From Pseudomonadota bacterium (lineage in GTDB: Bacteria > Desulfobacterota > Desulfovibrionia > Desulfovibrionales > Desulfovibrionaceae): a DNA stretch of 21,323 bases. The position numbers and the translations under genes are program-made. The stretch is from contig JAEWCY010000284.1 of the NCBI GenBank assembly GCA_023390395.1, positions 1 to 21,323 of the forward strand. Direction: 5' to 3'. The notes beneath the pieces were generated by a model, which did not search any database, was not told where the DNA came from, and saw nothing but the letters and a program-made list of their open reading frames with translations. Shown piece by piece: positions 8,536 through 15,238 of this stretch. Position 1 is the first letter of the stretch; each line of letters begins with the position of its first letter.

Positions 8536-8556
8536 CGCCCGCGACGGAGGATTCCC

Positions 8557-8997
8557 ATGACGCGCCAGGAGGCCGAACAGACCGCCTTCGACATGATGAC
8601 CGCCGGCTTCAACTGCGCCGAGACCCTGCTGGGGCTGGCCGTTTCCCATCTGGGCGTGGGCGCGGACCACGGCGCGTCCATGCGGCTGGCCACCTGCTTC
8701 GGCGGCGGTGTGGGCCGGTCGCGGGAGGAACTGTGCGGCGCGCTTTCCGGCGCGGTCATGGCCCTTGGCCTGGCCTACGGCCGCGACGCGGCCGACGCGT
8801 CCCCCAAGGTCGCCCTGGGCCTGGCGGCGGAATTTCGCGACCGCTTCCGGCAGCGCTTCGGCGCGAGCGTGTGCCGGGAGGTGCTGGAACGCCTGGGGCC
8901 CCAGGAGAACTGGTCCGCCTGCAAGCGCCTGGTGGCCGACACGGCCGGCATGCTGCACGAGCTCTTCGAGGAGCAGCGGGTCAGGAACCCGCGCTGA
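8557..8997 (+). CDS. C_GCAxxG_C_C family redox protein
   Basis: 146 aa. The ATG at 8557 has GGAGG at 8546-8550; an in-frame TTG at 8497 would put the terminator hairpin inside the gene. The protein shows the family signature: a first Cys in FNCAET, a second in ATCFGGGVGRS, then LCGALSGAVMALG (the C-G-A/C-x-x-G core), and further Cys in SVCREVL and SACKRLV. These small soluble proteins are common in anaerobes and are thought to hold redox or metal centres through the conserved Cys, but no reaction is established. The gene follows two terminator-like hairpins, so it is probably not part of the ribosomal operon. A radical SAM gene follows on the same strand after 159 nt. Confidence 0.8.
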   Translation: MTRQEAEQTAFDMMTAGFNCAETLLGLAVSHLGVGADHGASMRLATCFGGGVGRSREELCGALSGAVMALGLAYGRDAADASPKVALGLAAEFRDRFRQRFGASVCREVLERLGPQENWSACKRLVADTAGMLHELFEEQRVRNPR

Positions 8998-9156
8998 GCC
9001 GCGTTTCGCGCCTTTTCCTTGCCCGGACGGCCCCCGGCCCGTACAGAAGTCCTGCCGCTGCGTTTCCCGGCAGCGGAGACAGGGTCGGGGCGGCCGCCCC
9101 TTCCCGGCTTTTTCAAGAAGAACCGGCGTATTCCCGACGCCGCCGGAGACCGTGCC

Positions 9157-10452
9157 ATGGCCGAACACAAGCCCGCGCCCAAGCTCGTCTTCGCCGACGA
9201 CGACGGCAACATCTACGACCACCCGGAACTGGAGATGCTCGTGCGCCGGGGCGACCGGCTGGAGCCGCCGCGCCCGGACGAGATCATCCCCCTGCCGCCG
9301 GAAAGCGAGCTCTTTTTGCTCCCCGGCCGCGACGCCCTGGGCTTCGACCCCGAGTCCGGGGAGATCGAACGCCTGGAGGACCGGGCCGTGGCCGCCTTCG
9401 TCTGCCCCGGGCACACGCTCTCGGCCTCGGCCGCCTACGCGGCCAACCCCGGCGCGCCGGTGCTGCCCCTTTTCGCCTACGGCGCGGTGGGCTTTTCCGG
9501 GGACCGGTTCGTGGTTGCCGCCGCCCGGGTGGACGAGGACCGGCGGCAGGTCTTCACCGGCATCTCGAAAGACCGCATCGTCAAGGGCGCGCGGGCGCTG
9601 CGCACGAAATACCCCAAAAACCGGCTCATCGAGCACCTGTCCGGCTGCGCCCTGACCTCGTGCTGTCCGGCGGCGCGCAACCTGGCCCTGGGGCGATTCG
9701 AAGCGCCGCTGCCCACCTCACGGGCCTGCAACGCCCGCTGCGTGGGCTGCCTGTCGCTCCAGGACCCGTCCTCGGGCTTTCCCTCCACCCAGAACCGCAT
9801 CGCCTTTCGGCCCACGGCCCAGGAGATCGTGGAGGTCATGGCCGAACACGGCCGGCGCGAAGCCCGGCCGGTCTTCTCCTTCGGCCAGGGCTGCGAGGGC
9901 GAGCCCCTGACCGAGATCCGGGTCATCGCCGAGGCCGTGGCCCGTTTCCGCAAAAACGGCGGCCGGGGCACGGTCAACATCAACACCAACGCCAGCCTGC
10001 CCGACGCCGTGGAGGCCTTCGCCGCCGCCGGCGGCACCTCCATCCGGGCGAGCCTGTCGAGCGCCGACGCCGCCCTGTACGAGGCCTACTACCGCCCCCA
10101 GGGCTACTCCTTCGCCGACGTGGGCCGAAGCCTGGCCCGGGCCCGGGCCTCGGGCCTGTTCATCTCGCTTAATTTTCTCTTCTTCCCGGGCGTCTCGGAC
10201 ACCGAGGCGGAGCTGGCCGCGCTCACGGACCTCATCACCGAGCACCGGGTGGATTTCGTGCAGCTGCGAAACCTCAACCTCGACCCGCAGCTCTACCTGT
10301 CCCTGGCGCGGGCGAGCGGCGCGCTGGCCGACCCGGCCCGCCACGCCTCCATGGGGCTTAAAAACTTCCGCAAGCGCCTGCGCAAGGCCTGCCCCTGGCT
10401 GCGCTTCGGCTACTTCAACCCCGTGGTCGAAACGCCGCCGACGCCGGCCTGA
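9157..10452 (+). CDS. Radical SAM protein
   Basis: 431 aa from the ATG at 9157, with GGAG at 9145-9148. A longer in-frame extension to 9019 is low-complexity and lacks a ribosome-binding site. The radical SAM cluster motif C-x3-C-x2-C is C191, C195, C198. Downstream, SFGQGCEGEPL (241-251) matches the GGE-type SAM-binding segment and VNINTNAS the following strand. A second Cys group just before the cluster (C164, C169, C170) could bind an auxiliary centre. The N-terminal 150 residues begin ADDDGNIYDHPELEM and are not recognised as a named domain. Radical SAM enzymes in general generate a 5'-deoxyadenosyl radical; the substrate here is unknown. The next gene is convergent, ending 32 nt away, with no clear terminator between. 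Confidence 0.85.
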   Translation: MAEHKPAPKLVFADDDGNIYDHPELEMLVRRGDRLEPPRPDEIIPLPPESELFLLPGRDALGFDPESGEIERLEDRAVAAFVCPGHTLSASAAYAANPGAPVLPLFAYGAVGFSGDRFVVAAARVDEDRRQVFTGISKDRIVKGARALRTKYPKNRLIEHLSGCALTSCCPAARNLALGRFEAPLPTSRACNARCVGCLSLQDPSSGFPSTQNRIAFRPTAQEIVEVMAEHGRREARPVFSFGQGCEGEPLTEIRVIAEAVARFRKNGGRGTVNINTNASLPDAVEAFAAAGGTSIRASLSSADAALYEAYYRPQGYSFADVGRSLARARASGLFISLNFLFFPGVSDTEAELAALTDLITEHRVDFVQLRNLNLDPQLYLSLARASGALADPARHASMGLKNFRKRLRKACPWLRFGYFNPVVETPPTPA

Positions 10453-10484
10453 ACCCGGCTTTCCCGGGGCGGCCTTGCGCCCGG

Positions 10485-11027
10485 TCATTCCCCGTCGTCA
10501 TGGCGGCCGTGCCGTCCGAAGCCGCCTCGGCGTCCGCGACCGCCGCCCGGGCGGCGTCCCGGGCCGAGCCCGTGTCCGCGGCCTTCATCGTCCATATCCT
10601 GCAACGGCGAGGCGAGCTTCGTCAGCAGCGCCCGCAGCTGCGACCGCTCCTGCCCGTCCAGCACGCCGAAGAGGACCTCGGCATGCTGGCGCATGGCCGC
10701 GTCCGGGCTGTCGCACGCGCCGTCGCCGACGGCCGTGACGACGAAGCCCCGCCGGTCCTCGGGGTTGCGTTCGCGCACGATGCGGCCGGCCTTCTCCAGC
10801 TTGGCCAGCAGTTCGCTCAGCGACGAGGAACGCACGTCGAGCCGCTCCAGCAGTTCCGCCTGGCTCATGCCGCCGTGGCGGCGCACCAGGGCCAGCACAT
10901 GCTCCTGGGCCTGGCGGCCCTGGTCGCGGCCGTGGTGGAACCGGGCCATGAGCCGGGCGACCCGGCGCAAGAGCAGGGCCAGCTCCAGGCCGTCCACGGC
11001 CTCCGGGGCGTCGTTTTGCGCGCTCAT
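10485..11027 (-). CDS. MarR-family transcriptional regulator with Gly/Arg-rich tail
   Basis: 180 aa from the ATG at 11025-11027, which has GAGG just upstream on the minus strand. The frame runs further upstream, but that part overlaps the neighbouring gene and reads as low-complexity. Residues 45-105 form the winged helix: MSQAELLERLDV as helix 2, RSSSLSELLAKLEKAG as the recognition helix, and RNPEDRRGFVVT as the wing, the D-R-R-G being typical of MarR. It acts as a dimer on palindromic DNA. Residues 147-180 are an unusual tail of Gly, Arg and His. It lies 7 nt after the Gly/His-rich gene, and two palindromes flank the promoter of that pair, so it is probably an autorepressor. The ligand is unknown. 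Confidence 0.88.
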   Translation of the reverse strand: MSAQNDAPEAVDGLELALLLRRVARLMARFHHGRDQGRQAQEHVLALVRRHGGMSQAELLERLDVRSSSLSELLAKLEKAGRIVRERNPEDRRGFVVTAVGDGACDSPDAAMRQHAEVLFGVLDGQERSQLRALLTKLASPLQDMDDEGRGHGLGPGRRPGGGRGRRGGFGRHGRHDDGE

Positions 11028-11034
11028 GGCCGCC

Positions 11035-11565
11035 TCACGCGCCCGCGCCGCGCCGGCTGGCCAGTCGCCGGCCCTTGCCGCAGGACAGGTCGTCCAGGGG
11101 GCAGTGCTTGTCGCACAGGGGGCAGCGCTCGACGCCCGCGACCGGAGCCGGGGCGAGGGCGGCGACCCCGTCGGGCTCCTGTCCCCGCGCCGGCCGCCGC
11201 CCGGCCTGGGACCCGGTTCCGGGCCCGCCGAACCGGCCATGGCCGCGTCCGCCGTGCCCGCCCTGCCCGCCGTGGCCCCCATGGCCGCCGCGCCCGCCGC
11301 ATCCGCCCAGGCCCTGGCCGCAACGGTCGCCGTAGCCGCCCTGTCCGTCGTGGCGGCCCTGACCGTAGTGTCCGCCGTGGCCGTCGTAGCCGCAGCGCCC
11401 CCTCTGCCCACCGAGCCCGCCGCTTCCGTCGCGTTCGCCGCGCTCGCCCAGTTCGCCCAGTTCGCCGTTTGCCGCGCCGTCGCCGCCGCGCAGGCCGCGC
11501 CGCGGACCACCCCTTTCCCATACGCCGTGGCCGCCCAGGCGGCCATGCATGCCGTGTCCAAACAT
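11035..11565 (-). CDS. Gly/His-rich protein with C-terminal CPLC-x3-C-x6-C motif
   Basis: 176 aa from the second ATG (11563-11565), chosen because AAGGAG at 11573-11578 lies 7 nt before it. The ATG at 11571 would leave only 1 nt. The N-terminal two thirds is dominated by Gly, His, Arg and Gln, with runs such as GGHGGHGGQGGHGG. The last 40 residues contain CPLCDKHCPLDDLSCGKG, four Cys in a compact C-x2-C-x3-C-x6-C pattern that looks like a small metal site. No signal peptide or membrane segment is visible. It is the first gene of a two-gene unit with the MarR regulator. No function is known to me. The His and Cys content suggests metal binding, or a partner or sensor for MarR, but this is inference. 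That the frame is real is supported by the ribosome-binding site, the promoter and the specific Cys motif. Confidence 0.68.
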   Translation of the reverse strand: MFGHGMHGRLGGHGVWERGGPRRGLRGGDGAANGELGELGERGERDGSGGLGGQRGRCGYDGHGGHYGQGRHDGQGGYGDRCGQGLGGCGGRGGHGGHGGQGGHGGRGHGRFGGPGTGSQAGRRPARGQEPDGVAALAPAPVAGVERCPLCDKHCPLDDLSCGKGRRLASRRGAGA

Positions 11566-11572
11566 CTTCATG

Positions 11573-11578
11573 CTCCTT
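11573..11578 (-). promoter_or_regulatory. Ribosome-binding site deciding the start of the Gly/His-rich gene
   Basis: AAGGAG on the minus strand, 7 nt from the ATG at 11563-11565 but only 1 nt from the ATG at 11569-11571. The spacing favours the inner start. Confidence 0.75.
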
Positions 11579-11593
11579 GATGGATTATTTTAC

Positions 11594-11605
11594 GAAGGTA
11601 CCTTT
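11594..11605. promoter_or_regulatory. Candidate MarR operator, promoter-downstream copy
   Basis: GAAGGTACCTTT contains the perfect 10-bp palindrome AAGGTACCTT. It matches a second copy at 11652-11663 and falls just downstream of the predicted transcription start of the Gly/His-rich and marR genes, a position suited to repression. Confidence 0.6.
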
Positions 11606-11617
11606 GCTTTCCCGCAA

Positions 11618-11646
11618 GGGATAAGCCTCCCCTGCCCGGGCGTCAA
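11618..11646 (-). promoter_or_regulatory. Candidate sigma70 promoter for the Gly/His-rich and marR genes
   Basis: On the minus strand TTGACG (11641-11646) and TATCCC (11618-11623) are 17 bp apart. The -35 is good and the -10 is weak. The pair lies between the two matching palindromes. Confidence 0.5.
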
Positions 11647-11651
11647 GATGC

Positions 11652-11663
11652 GAAGGCACCTTC
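11652..11663. promoter_or_regulatory. Candidate MarR operator, promoter-upstream copy
   Basis: GAAGGCACCTTC has 5-bp inverted arms around a 2-bp centre and is identical at 10 of 12 positions to the copy at 11594-11605. The centres are 58 bp apart, and this copy lies immediately upstream of the predicted -35. Confidence 0.6.
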
Positions 11664-11842
11664 TTTTTTACCCCCAGGGGCAGACGAAGAAAACCGGAGA
11701 ACGCACGGAAACTCCGTGAGTCGCCGCCAGCTTCCCGGGCCGGCCGACCCGAGGCCCGCGAGGCCCGCCTCCGCGTCGCCCCTTTTCCGGTCCGGGCGAC
11801 AATCTTCGATGCCAATGCCATTTATCGATTGGAACTATCAAT

Positions 11843-11871
11843 TTTACAGATATGAAATCGCATCATAGGAT
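11843..11871 (+). promoter_or_regulatory. Probable sigma70 promoter of the yjiM-ABC operon
   Basis: TTTACA (11843-11848) and TAGGAT (11866-11871) are separated by 17 bp inside an AT-rich island in otherwise very GC-rich DNA. A small inverted repeat, ATTG-N7-CAAT (11828-11842), abuts the -35. The predicted start is near 11878, about 98 nt before the ATG. Confidence 0.6.
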
Positions 11872-11897
11872 AAAATCGTTTCATCCCGTGGGGATAT

Positions 11898-11916
11898 GTC
11901 TCGCCAGGCATAAGCC
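11898..11916 (+). promoter_or_regulatory. 19-bp element shared with the araC leader (copy 1)
   Basis: Matches GYCTCGCCAGGCATRRGCC. It is identical at 16 of 19 positions, with a 12-bp identical core (11900-11911), to the copy at 16956-16974. It lies just downstream of the predicted start of the yjiM operon, where a repressor could act. Confidence 0.5.
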
Positions 11917-11975
11917 GCCCTTCCGGCGCGGCCCACCCGCGACCTTCCGACACCCGACAGTCTCCCGGAGGCAGC

Positions 11976-13115
11976 ATGCGCCCAACCCTCATGGAACGCT
12001 TCGACGGCCTGGCCGACCGGTTCCTGGCGGACATCGAACCCCGCAAGGACGCCGGGACGCTGGTCGTCGGCATCTACTGCACCTACGCGCCGGTGGAGCT
12101 GGTGCGCGCCGCCGGGGCCATCCCGGTCGGGTTATGCGGCAAGAAGCAGGCCCCCATTCCGGCGGCCGAGCAGACGTTGCCGGCCAACCTTTGTCCGCTC
12201 ATCAAATCGAGCTACGGCTACGCCGTCACCGGGACCTGCCCCTATTTCGCCGCCTCGGACCTGCTCGTGGGCGAGACCACCTGCGACGGCAAGAAGAAGA
12301 TGTACGAGCACCTGGGGCGCATAAAGCCCCTGCACCTCATGCACCTGCCGGCGGCGATCGGCCCGGCCCAGGACGCCTACTGGCTGGGCGAGGTGCGCCG
12401 CTTCAAGGATTTTCTGGAAGAGGCCACGGGAAGCGTCGTCACGGACGAGGCCCTGGCCGAGGAGATACGCGGCCAAAACGAGGTGCGCCGCCTGCTCTCC
12501 CGGGTGCTTTCCACCTCCCGGGGGCCGTGCGTGCCCCTAAGCGGCCTGGACATGCTCTACGTCACCGAGGCCAGGAATTTTTCCGCCGACCCGCAGGTCT
12601 ACGCGGCGGCGCTGCGCGAGCTGCTGGCCGACCTCGAGGCCCGGATCGCCGCCGGCGAGTCCTGCGTGCCCCGGAACGCCAAGCGCATCCTGCTGACCGG
12701 CTGCCCCACCGGGCGCGGCTCGGAGAAGCTTTTGCGCCTCATCGAGGAAAGCGGGGCCGTGGTCGTGGCCGCCGAGAACTGCTCGGGCGTCAAGAGCTTC
12801 GACGGGCTGGTGGACGAGACGGGCGACCCCCTGGCCGCCATCGCCCGGCGCTACCTGCGCATCCCCTGCTCGGTCATGACCCCCAACGCCGGACGCCTGG
12901 CCCTCCTCGACCGCCTGACCGCCGCGATGCGGCCCCACGGGCTCGTGGATCTCACCTGGCAGTGCTGCCACACCTACAACGTGGAAGCCCCGGTGGCGGC
13001 GGCGCACATGCAGGAAAGACACGGCCTGCCCACGCTGCACATCGAGACGGACTACGCCGACGCCGACACCGAGCAGCTGCGCACGCGGGTCGAAGCCTTT
13101 CTGGAACTGCTCTAA
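11976..13115 (+). CDS. yjiM: YjiM-family double-cubane-cluster reductase (2-hydroxyacyl-CoA dehydratase D-like)
   Basis: 379 aa, GGAGG 4 nt before the ATG. The sequence carries the YjiM/HgdB-family blocks YCTYAPVELVRAAGA (34-48), NLCPLIKSSYGYA (71-83), TCPYF (87-91), ETTCDGKKKMYE (100-111), ILLTGCP (238-244), ENCSG (267-271), QCCHTYNVE (329-337) and HIETDY (355-360). Cys 35, 54, 73, 88, 103, 243, 269, 298 and 331 lie in these conserved blocks. Characterised family members bind an [8Fe-9S] double-cubane cluster and perform ATP-driven low-potential reductions of small molecules after activation by a BadF/HgdC-type ATPase. No such ATPase is in the window. It is the first gene of an operon with an ABC importer, the next ATG being 18 nt after its stop. 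The substrate is unknown; a CoA-ester dehydratase role is less likely, since there is no partner subunit. Confidence 0.88.
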   Translation: MRPTLMERFDGLADRFLADIEPRKDAGTLVVGIYCTYAPVELVRAAGAIPVGLCGKKQAPIPAAEQTLPANLCPLIKSSYGYAVTGTCPYFAASDLLVGETTCDGKKKMYEHLGRIKPLHLMHLPAAIGPAQDAYWLGEVRRFKDFLEEATGSVVTDEALAEEIRGQNEVRRLLSRVLSTSRGPCVPLSGLDMLYVTEARNFSADPQVYAAALRELLADLEARIAAGESCVPRNAKRILLTGCPTGRGSEKLLRLIEESGAVVVAAENCSGVKSFDGLVDETGDPLAAIARRYLRIPCSVMTPNAGRLALLDRLTAAMRPHGLVDLTWQCCHTYNVEAPVAAAHMQERHGLPTLHIETDYADADTEQLRTRVEAFLELL

Positions 13116-13133
13116 CCCCAACAAGGAGACCCC

Positions 13134-14234
13134 ATGCGCGCCCTGCTCCTGGCCCTGGCCCTCGTCCTCGCCGCCTCCTGCCCGGCCCTGGCGGAAGAAG
13201 CCCTGCCGGAACTCAAGGTCAGTTACGTCTTCACCACCCACCACACGCCGCTTTTCGTCGCCGCCCTGCGCGGCGAGGCCTTCAAGTCCCTGGGCAACGG
13301 GGCCTACCTCAAGACCGTAGCCCCCAAGGAGCGCTACGAGCTCATGCTCGGCGACAAGCCCGTGGCCATGCTCGACCTCGTGGTGGCCAAAAGCGGCGCG
13401 GAGACGGCGGCACTTTTCGCCCAGAACCACGTGGACCTGGCCATGGCCTCGGTGACGGCCATCATGGCCGGCGTGGACAAGGGCACGGCCATGAAGGTGG
13501 TGGCCCCGCTGCAGACCGAGGGCATGGCCCTGGTCGTGCCCAAGGATTCGGACCTGACCGACTTCGATTCCCTCGTGGCCAAGGCCAAGGCCGCGCCCGA
13601 GCCCATCAAGATCGGCTACCACTCGCCCACCTCCGCGCCCAAGATCGTCTTCGAGGGAGCGCTCAGGCAGGCCGGCGTGGCGGTGACGGAAAACCCGAGC
13701 GACGCCGCGGCCAAAGTGCTTTTGGTCGACCTCAAGGAAACCACCAACATGATCCCGGCGCTCACGGCCAAGCAGGTCGACGCCGTGGTCGGTCCCTCGC
13801 CCTTTCCGGAGATGGCCGTGGCCAAGGGTGTGGGCCGGGTGGCCGCCGACCTGCGCGACCTGCCCCCGGCCGGAGCCTGGCGCGACTACCCCTGCTGCGT
13901 GACCGTGGCCGGGGGCAAGTGCATCGCCGAGCACCCGGCGGCGGTCCAGGCCTTCGTGGACCTGGTGGTCGCCGCCAACAAGTGGTGCGACGAGCACAAA
14001 AGCGAAGCCGGGGCCCTCACGGCCGAGTGGATCGGCATGCCGCCCGAGGCTGGCAAGGCCTCGTCGCTCACCTTCCTCACGGGCTTTTCCGACTCCTGGA
14101 TGCGCAACACCGGCAACTACCTCGCCGTGCTCGACGGCATGCACAAGTTCACGGGGCAGCTCAAGGGCAAGTCCATGGACGACGTCAAACCCGTCCTCTT
14201 CGACATGCGCTTCATCGAAAAGGCCAAGCCCTGA
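13134..14234 (+). CDS. ABC transporter periplasmic substrate-binding protein (NMT1/SsuA/TauA-like)
   Basis: 366 aa, AAGGAG at 13123-13128. Residues 1-20 are a signal peptide, probably cut after ALA at 18-20; C16 follows an imperfect lipobox (AAS-C), so a lipoprotein cannot be excluded. The mature protein has the periplasmic binding fold of nitrate/sulfonate/taurine-type importers: an early beta strand LKVSYVFTTHHTPLFVAAL, then HVDLAMASVTAI, GMALVVPKDSDL, and IKIGYHSPTSAPKIVFEGAL in the hinge region. It delivers a small solute to the permease encoded downstream. It sits 18 nt after yjiM, which suggests that the imported compound, or a product of it, is what the reductase acts on. The ligand is not predictable. 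A hairpin with TTTT follows the gene, which may keep this protein more abundant than the membrane components. Confidence 0.85.
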   Translation: MRALLLALALVLAASCPALAEEALPELKVSYVFTTHHTPLFVAALRGEAFKSLGNGAYLKTVAPKERYELMLGDKPVAMLDLVVAKSGAETAALFAQNHVDLAMASVTAIMAGVDKGTAMKVVAPLQTEGMALVVPKDSDLTDFDSLVAKAKAAPEPIKIGYHSPTSAPKIVFEGALRQAGVAVTENPSDAAAKVLLVDLKETTNMIPALTAKQVDAVVGPSPFPEMAVAKGVGRVAADLRDLPPAGAWRDYPCCVTVAGGKCIAEHPAAVQAFVDLVVAANKWCDEHKSEAGALTAEWIGMPPEAGKASSLTFLTGFSDSWMRNTGNYLAVLDGMHKFTGQLKGKSMDDVKPVLFDMRFIEKAKP

Positions 14235-14262
14235 CCCGGGCGTCGCCGCGGTCCAGTTCCCC

Positions 14263-14285
14263 GGCCCGGGGCGTCCGGGCCTTTT
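14263..14285 (+). terminator. Weak intrinsic terminator or attenuator inside the ABC operon
   Basis: A 7-bp perfect GC stem (14263-14269 with 14275-14281), a 5-nt loop and TTTT (14282-14285) lie in the 167-nt gap between binding protein and permease. Partial termination here would favour the binding protein, as is common in such operons. Confidence 0.5.
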
Positions 14286-14401
14286 CCACGCCGCGCGGGG
14301 GCCAAGGCGCAGCCCGGCCCCCGGCGGCACAGCCGCCGCCCGCCTCCGGCCGCGCCCGCGCGCCGTCCGGGGGAACGCGGGCGGCAAGGGCGGCGCGAGA
14401 G

Positions 14402-15238
14402 GTGAAACAGGCGATCCCCGGCTTTCTGGCCCGGCTGGCGGTGCCGGCCCTTTTTCTCGTTCTTTGGGAGTATCTGGCCCGGCGCACCGGCAACCCGATC
14501 ATCCTGCCGAGCCTCGGCGAGGTGGCGGACATCCTGCTTTCGCCCGGGGCCGATCTCATCTCCATGGGCTCCCTGGCCCAGAACGTGGCCGTGAGCCTGG
14601 CGCGGGTGCTGATCGGCTACGCCGCGGCCGTGGCCCTGGCCGTGCCCCTGGGCCTGGCCATGGGGCACTACGGCGGGGTCAACAGGCTGCTCGGCCCCTT
14701 TCTCAGCCTTTTTCGCCCCATCCCGCCCCTGGCCTGGGTGCCGCTGGTGCTGGCCTGGTTCGGCGTGGCCAGCCTGGCCACCCTGGCCGGCGTGCGGCGC
14801 GGCCCGGCCTACATCTACCTCAACAACTTCAAGCTCTCCATGATCGCCATCATCTTCCTCGGCGGCTTCTATCCGGTCCTGGCCAGCACCGTCCACGGCG
14901 TGCGCACCGTGCGCGGCACGCTCATCGACGCGGCCCGGGTGCTCGGGGCGCGGCCCTGGGGCATCTTCTGGAAGATCCTTCTGCCCGCGGCCGCGCCGTC
15001 GGTCGTCAACGGCATGCGCATTGGTCTCGGCGTGTCCTGGATGTGCCTGGTCTCGGCCGAGATGCTGCCGGGAAGCCTTTCGGGCGTGGGGTACCTCATC
15101 ACCCACGCCTACACCATGGCCAGGACCGACGTGGTCATGGCCGGCATGATCTCCATCGGCCTGGTGGGCGCGGTGCTCGACGCAGGGTTTAGGCTGCTCG
15201 AAAAAAGGAAGTTCGCATGGAAGCGGCTGGACAGATGA
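14402..15238 (+). CDS. ABC transporter permease (nitrate/sulfonate/taurine type)
   Basis: 278 aa from a GTG at 14402, the only plausible start codon before the first membrane helix in this frame. The Shine-Dalgarno is poor (AAGGG at 14386-14390, 11 nt away), so the start is less certain. The protein has about six hydrophobic segments and the BPD_transp_1 loop that docks on the ATPase, LIDAARVLGARPWGIFWKI (174-192), followed by LLPAAAP. Family residues PPLAWVPLVLAWFG (108-121) precede it. The stretch VASLATLAGVRRGPAYIYL (122-140) is longer than the usual loop here and may be an insertion. The stop overlaps the ATPase gene by 22 nt, so the two membrane-complex genes are translationally coupled. 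Confidence 0.85.
   Translation: MKQAIPGFLARLAVPALFLVLWEYLARRTGNPIILPSLGEVADILLSPGADLISMGSLAQNVAVSLARVLIGYAAAVALAVPLGLAMGHYGGVNRLLGPFLSLFRPIPPLAWVPLVLAWFGVASLATLAGVRRGPAYIYLNNFKLSMIAIIFLGGFYPVLASTVHGVRTVRGTLIDAARVLGARPWGIFWKILLPAAAPSVVNGMRIGLGVSWMCLVSAEMLPGSLSGVGYLITHAYTMARTDVVMAGMISIGLVGAVLDAGFRLLEKRKFAWKRLDR

Larger units (their letters stand above)
11566..11975. other. Divergent intergenic region between the marR pair and the yjiM operon
   Basis: 410 bp without a gene. From left to right it holds the minus-strand ribosome-binding site, two palindromic operators around the minus-strand promoter, about 150 bp with only a weak hairpin (11704-11718), an AT-rich island at 11818-11884 carrying the plus-strand promoter, the 19-bp element at 11898-11916, and GGAGG at 11967-11971 before the yjiM ATG. 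Confidence 0.8.

Noticed and set aside
8497..8556. TTG start extending the C_GCAxxG_C_C protein by 20 residues
   Set aside because: It would translate through the second terminator hairpin; the ATG at 8557 has GGAGG correctly placed.
9055..9076. Hairpin with 7-bp stem before the radical SAM gene
   Set aside because: No T-run follows, and such stems are frequent in DNA this GC-rich.
11200..11560. Repetitive Gly/His codons taken as a CRISPR or DNA repeat array
   Set aside because: The repetition is in codon usage (GGC, CAC, CAG) of a coding gene; there are no spacers or uniform repeats.
10485..11561. 358-residue version of the MarR protein
   Set aside because: The extension overlaps the Gly/His-rich gene in another frame and is Ala/Thr low-complexity; the ATG at 11027 has a ribosome-binding site.
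11704..11718. 6-bp hairpin in the marR-yjiM gap
   Set aside because: Too short, no T-run, and no link to a gene end.
11852..15238. Single 1128-codon plus frame ending with the permease
   Set aside because: Only the part from about 14402 has permease features; the rest is an Arg/Gly/Pro-rich shadow of yjiM and the binding protein.
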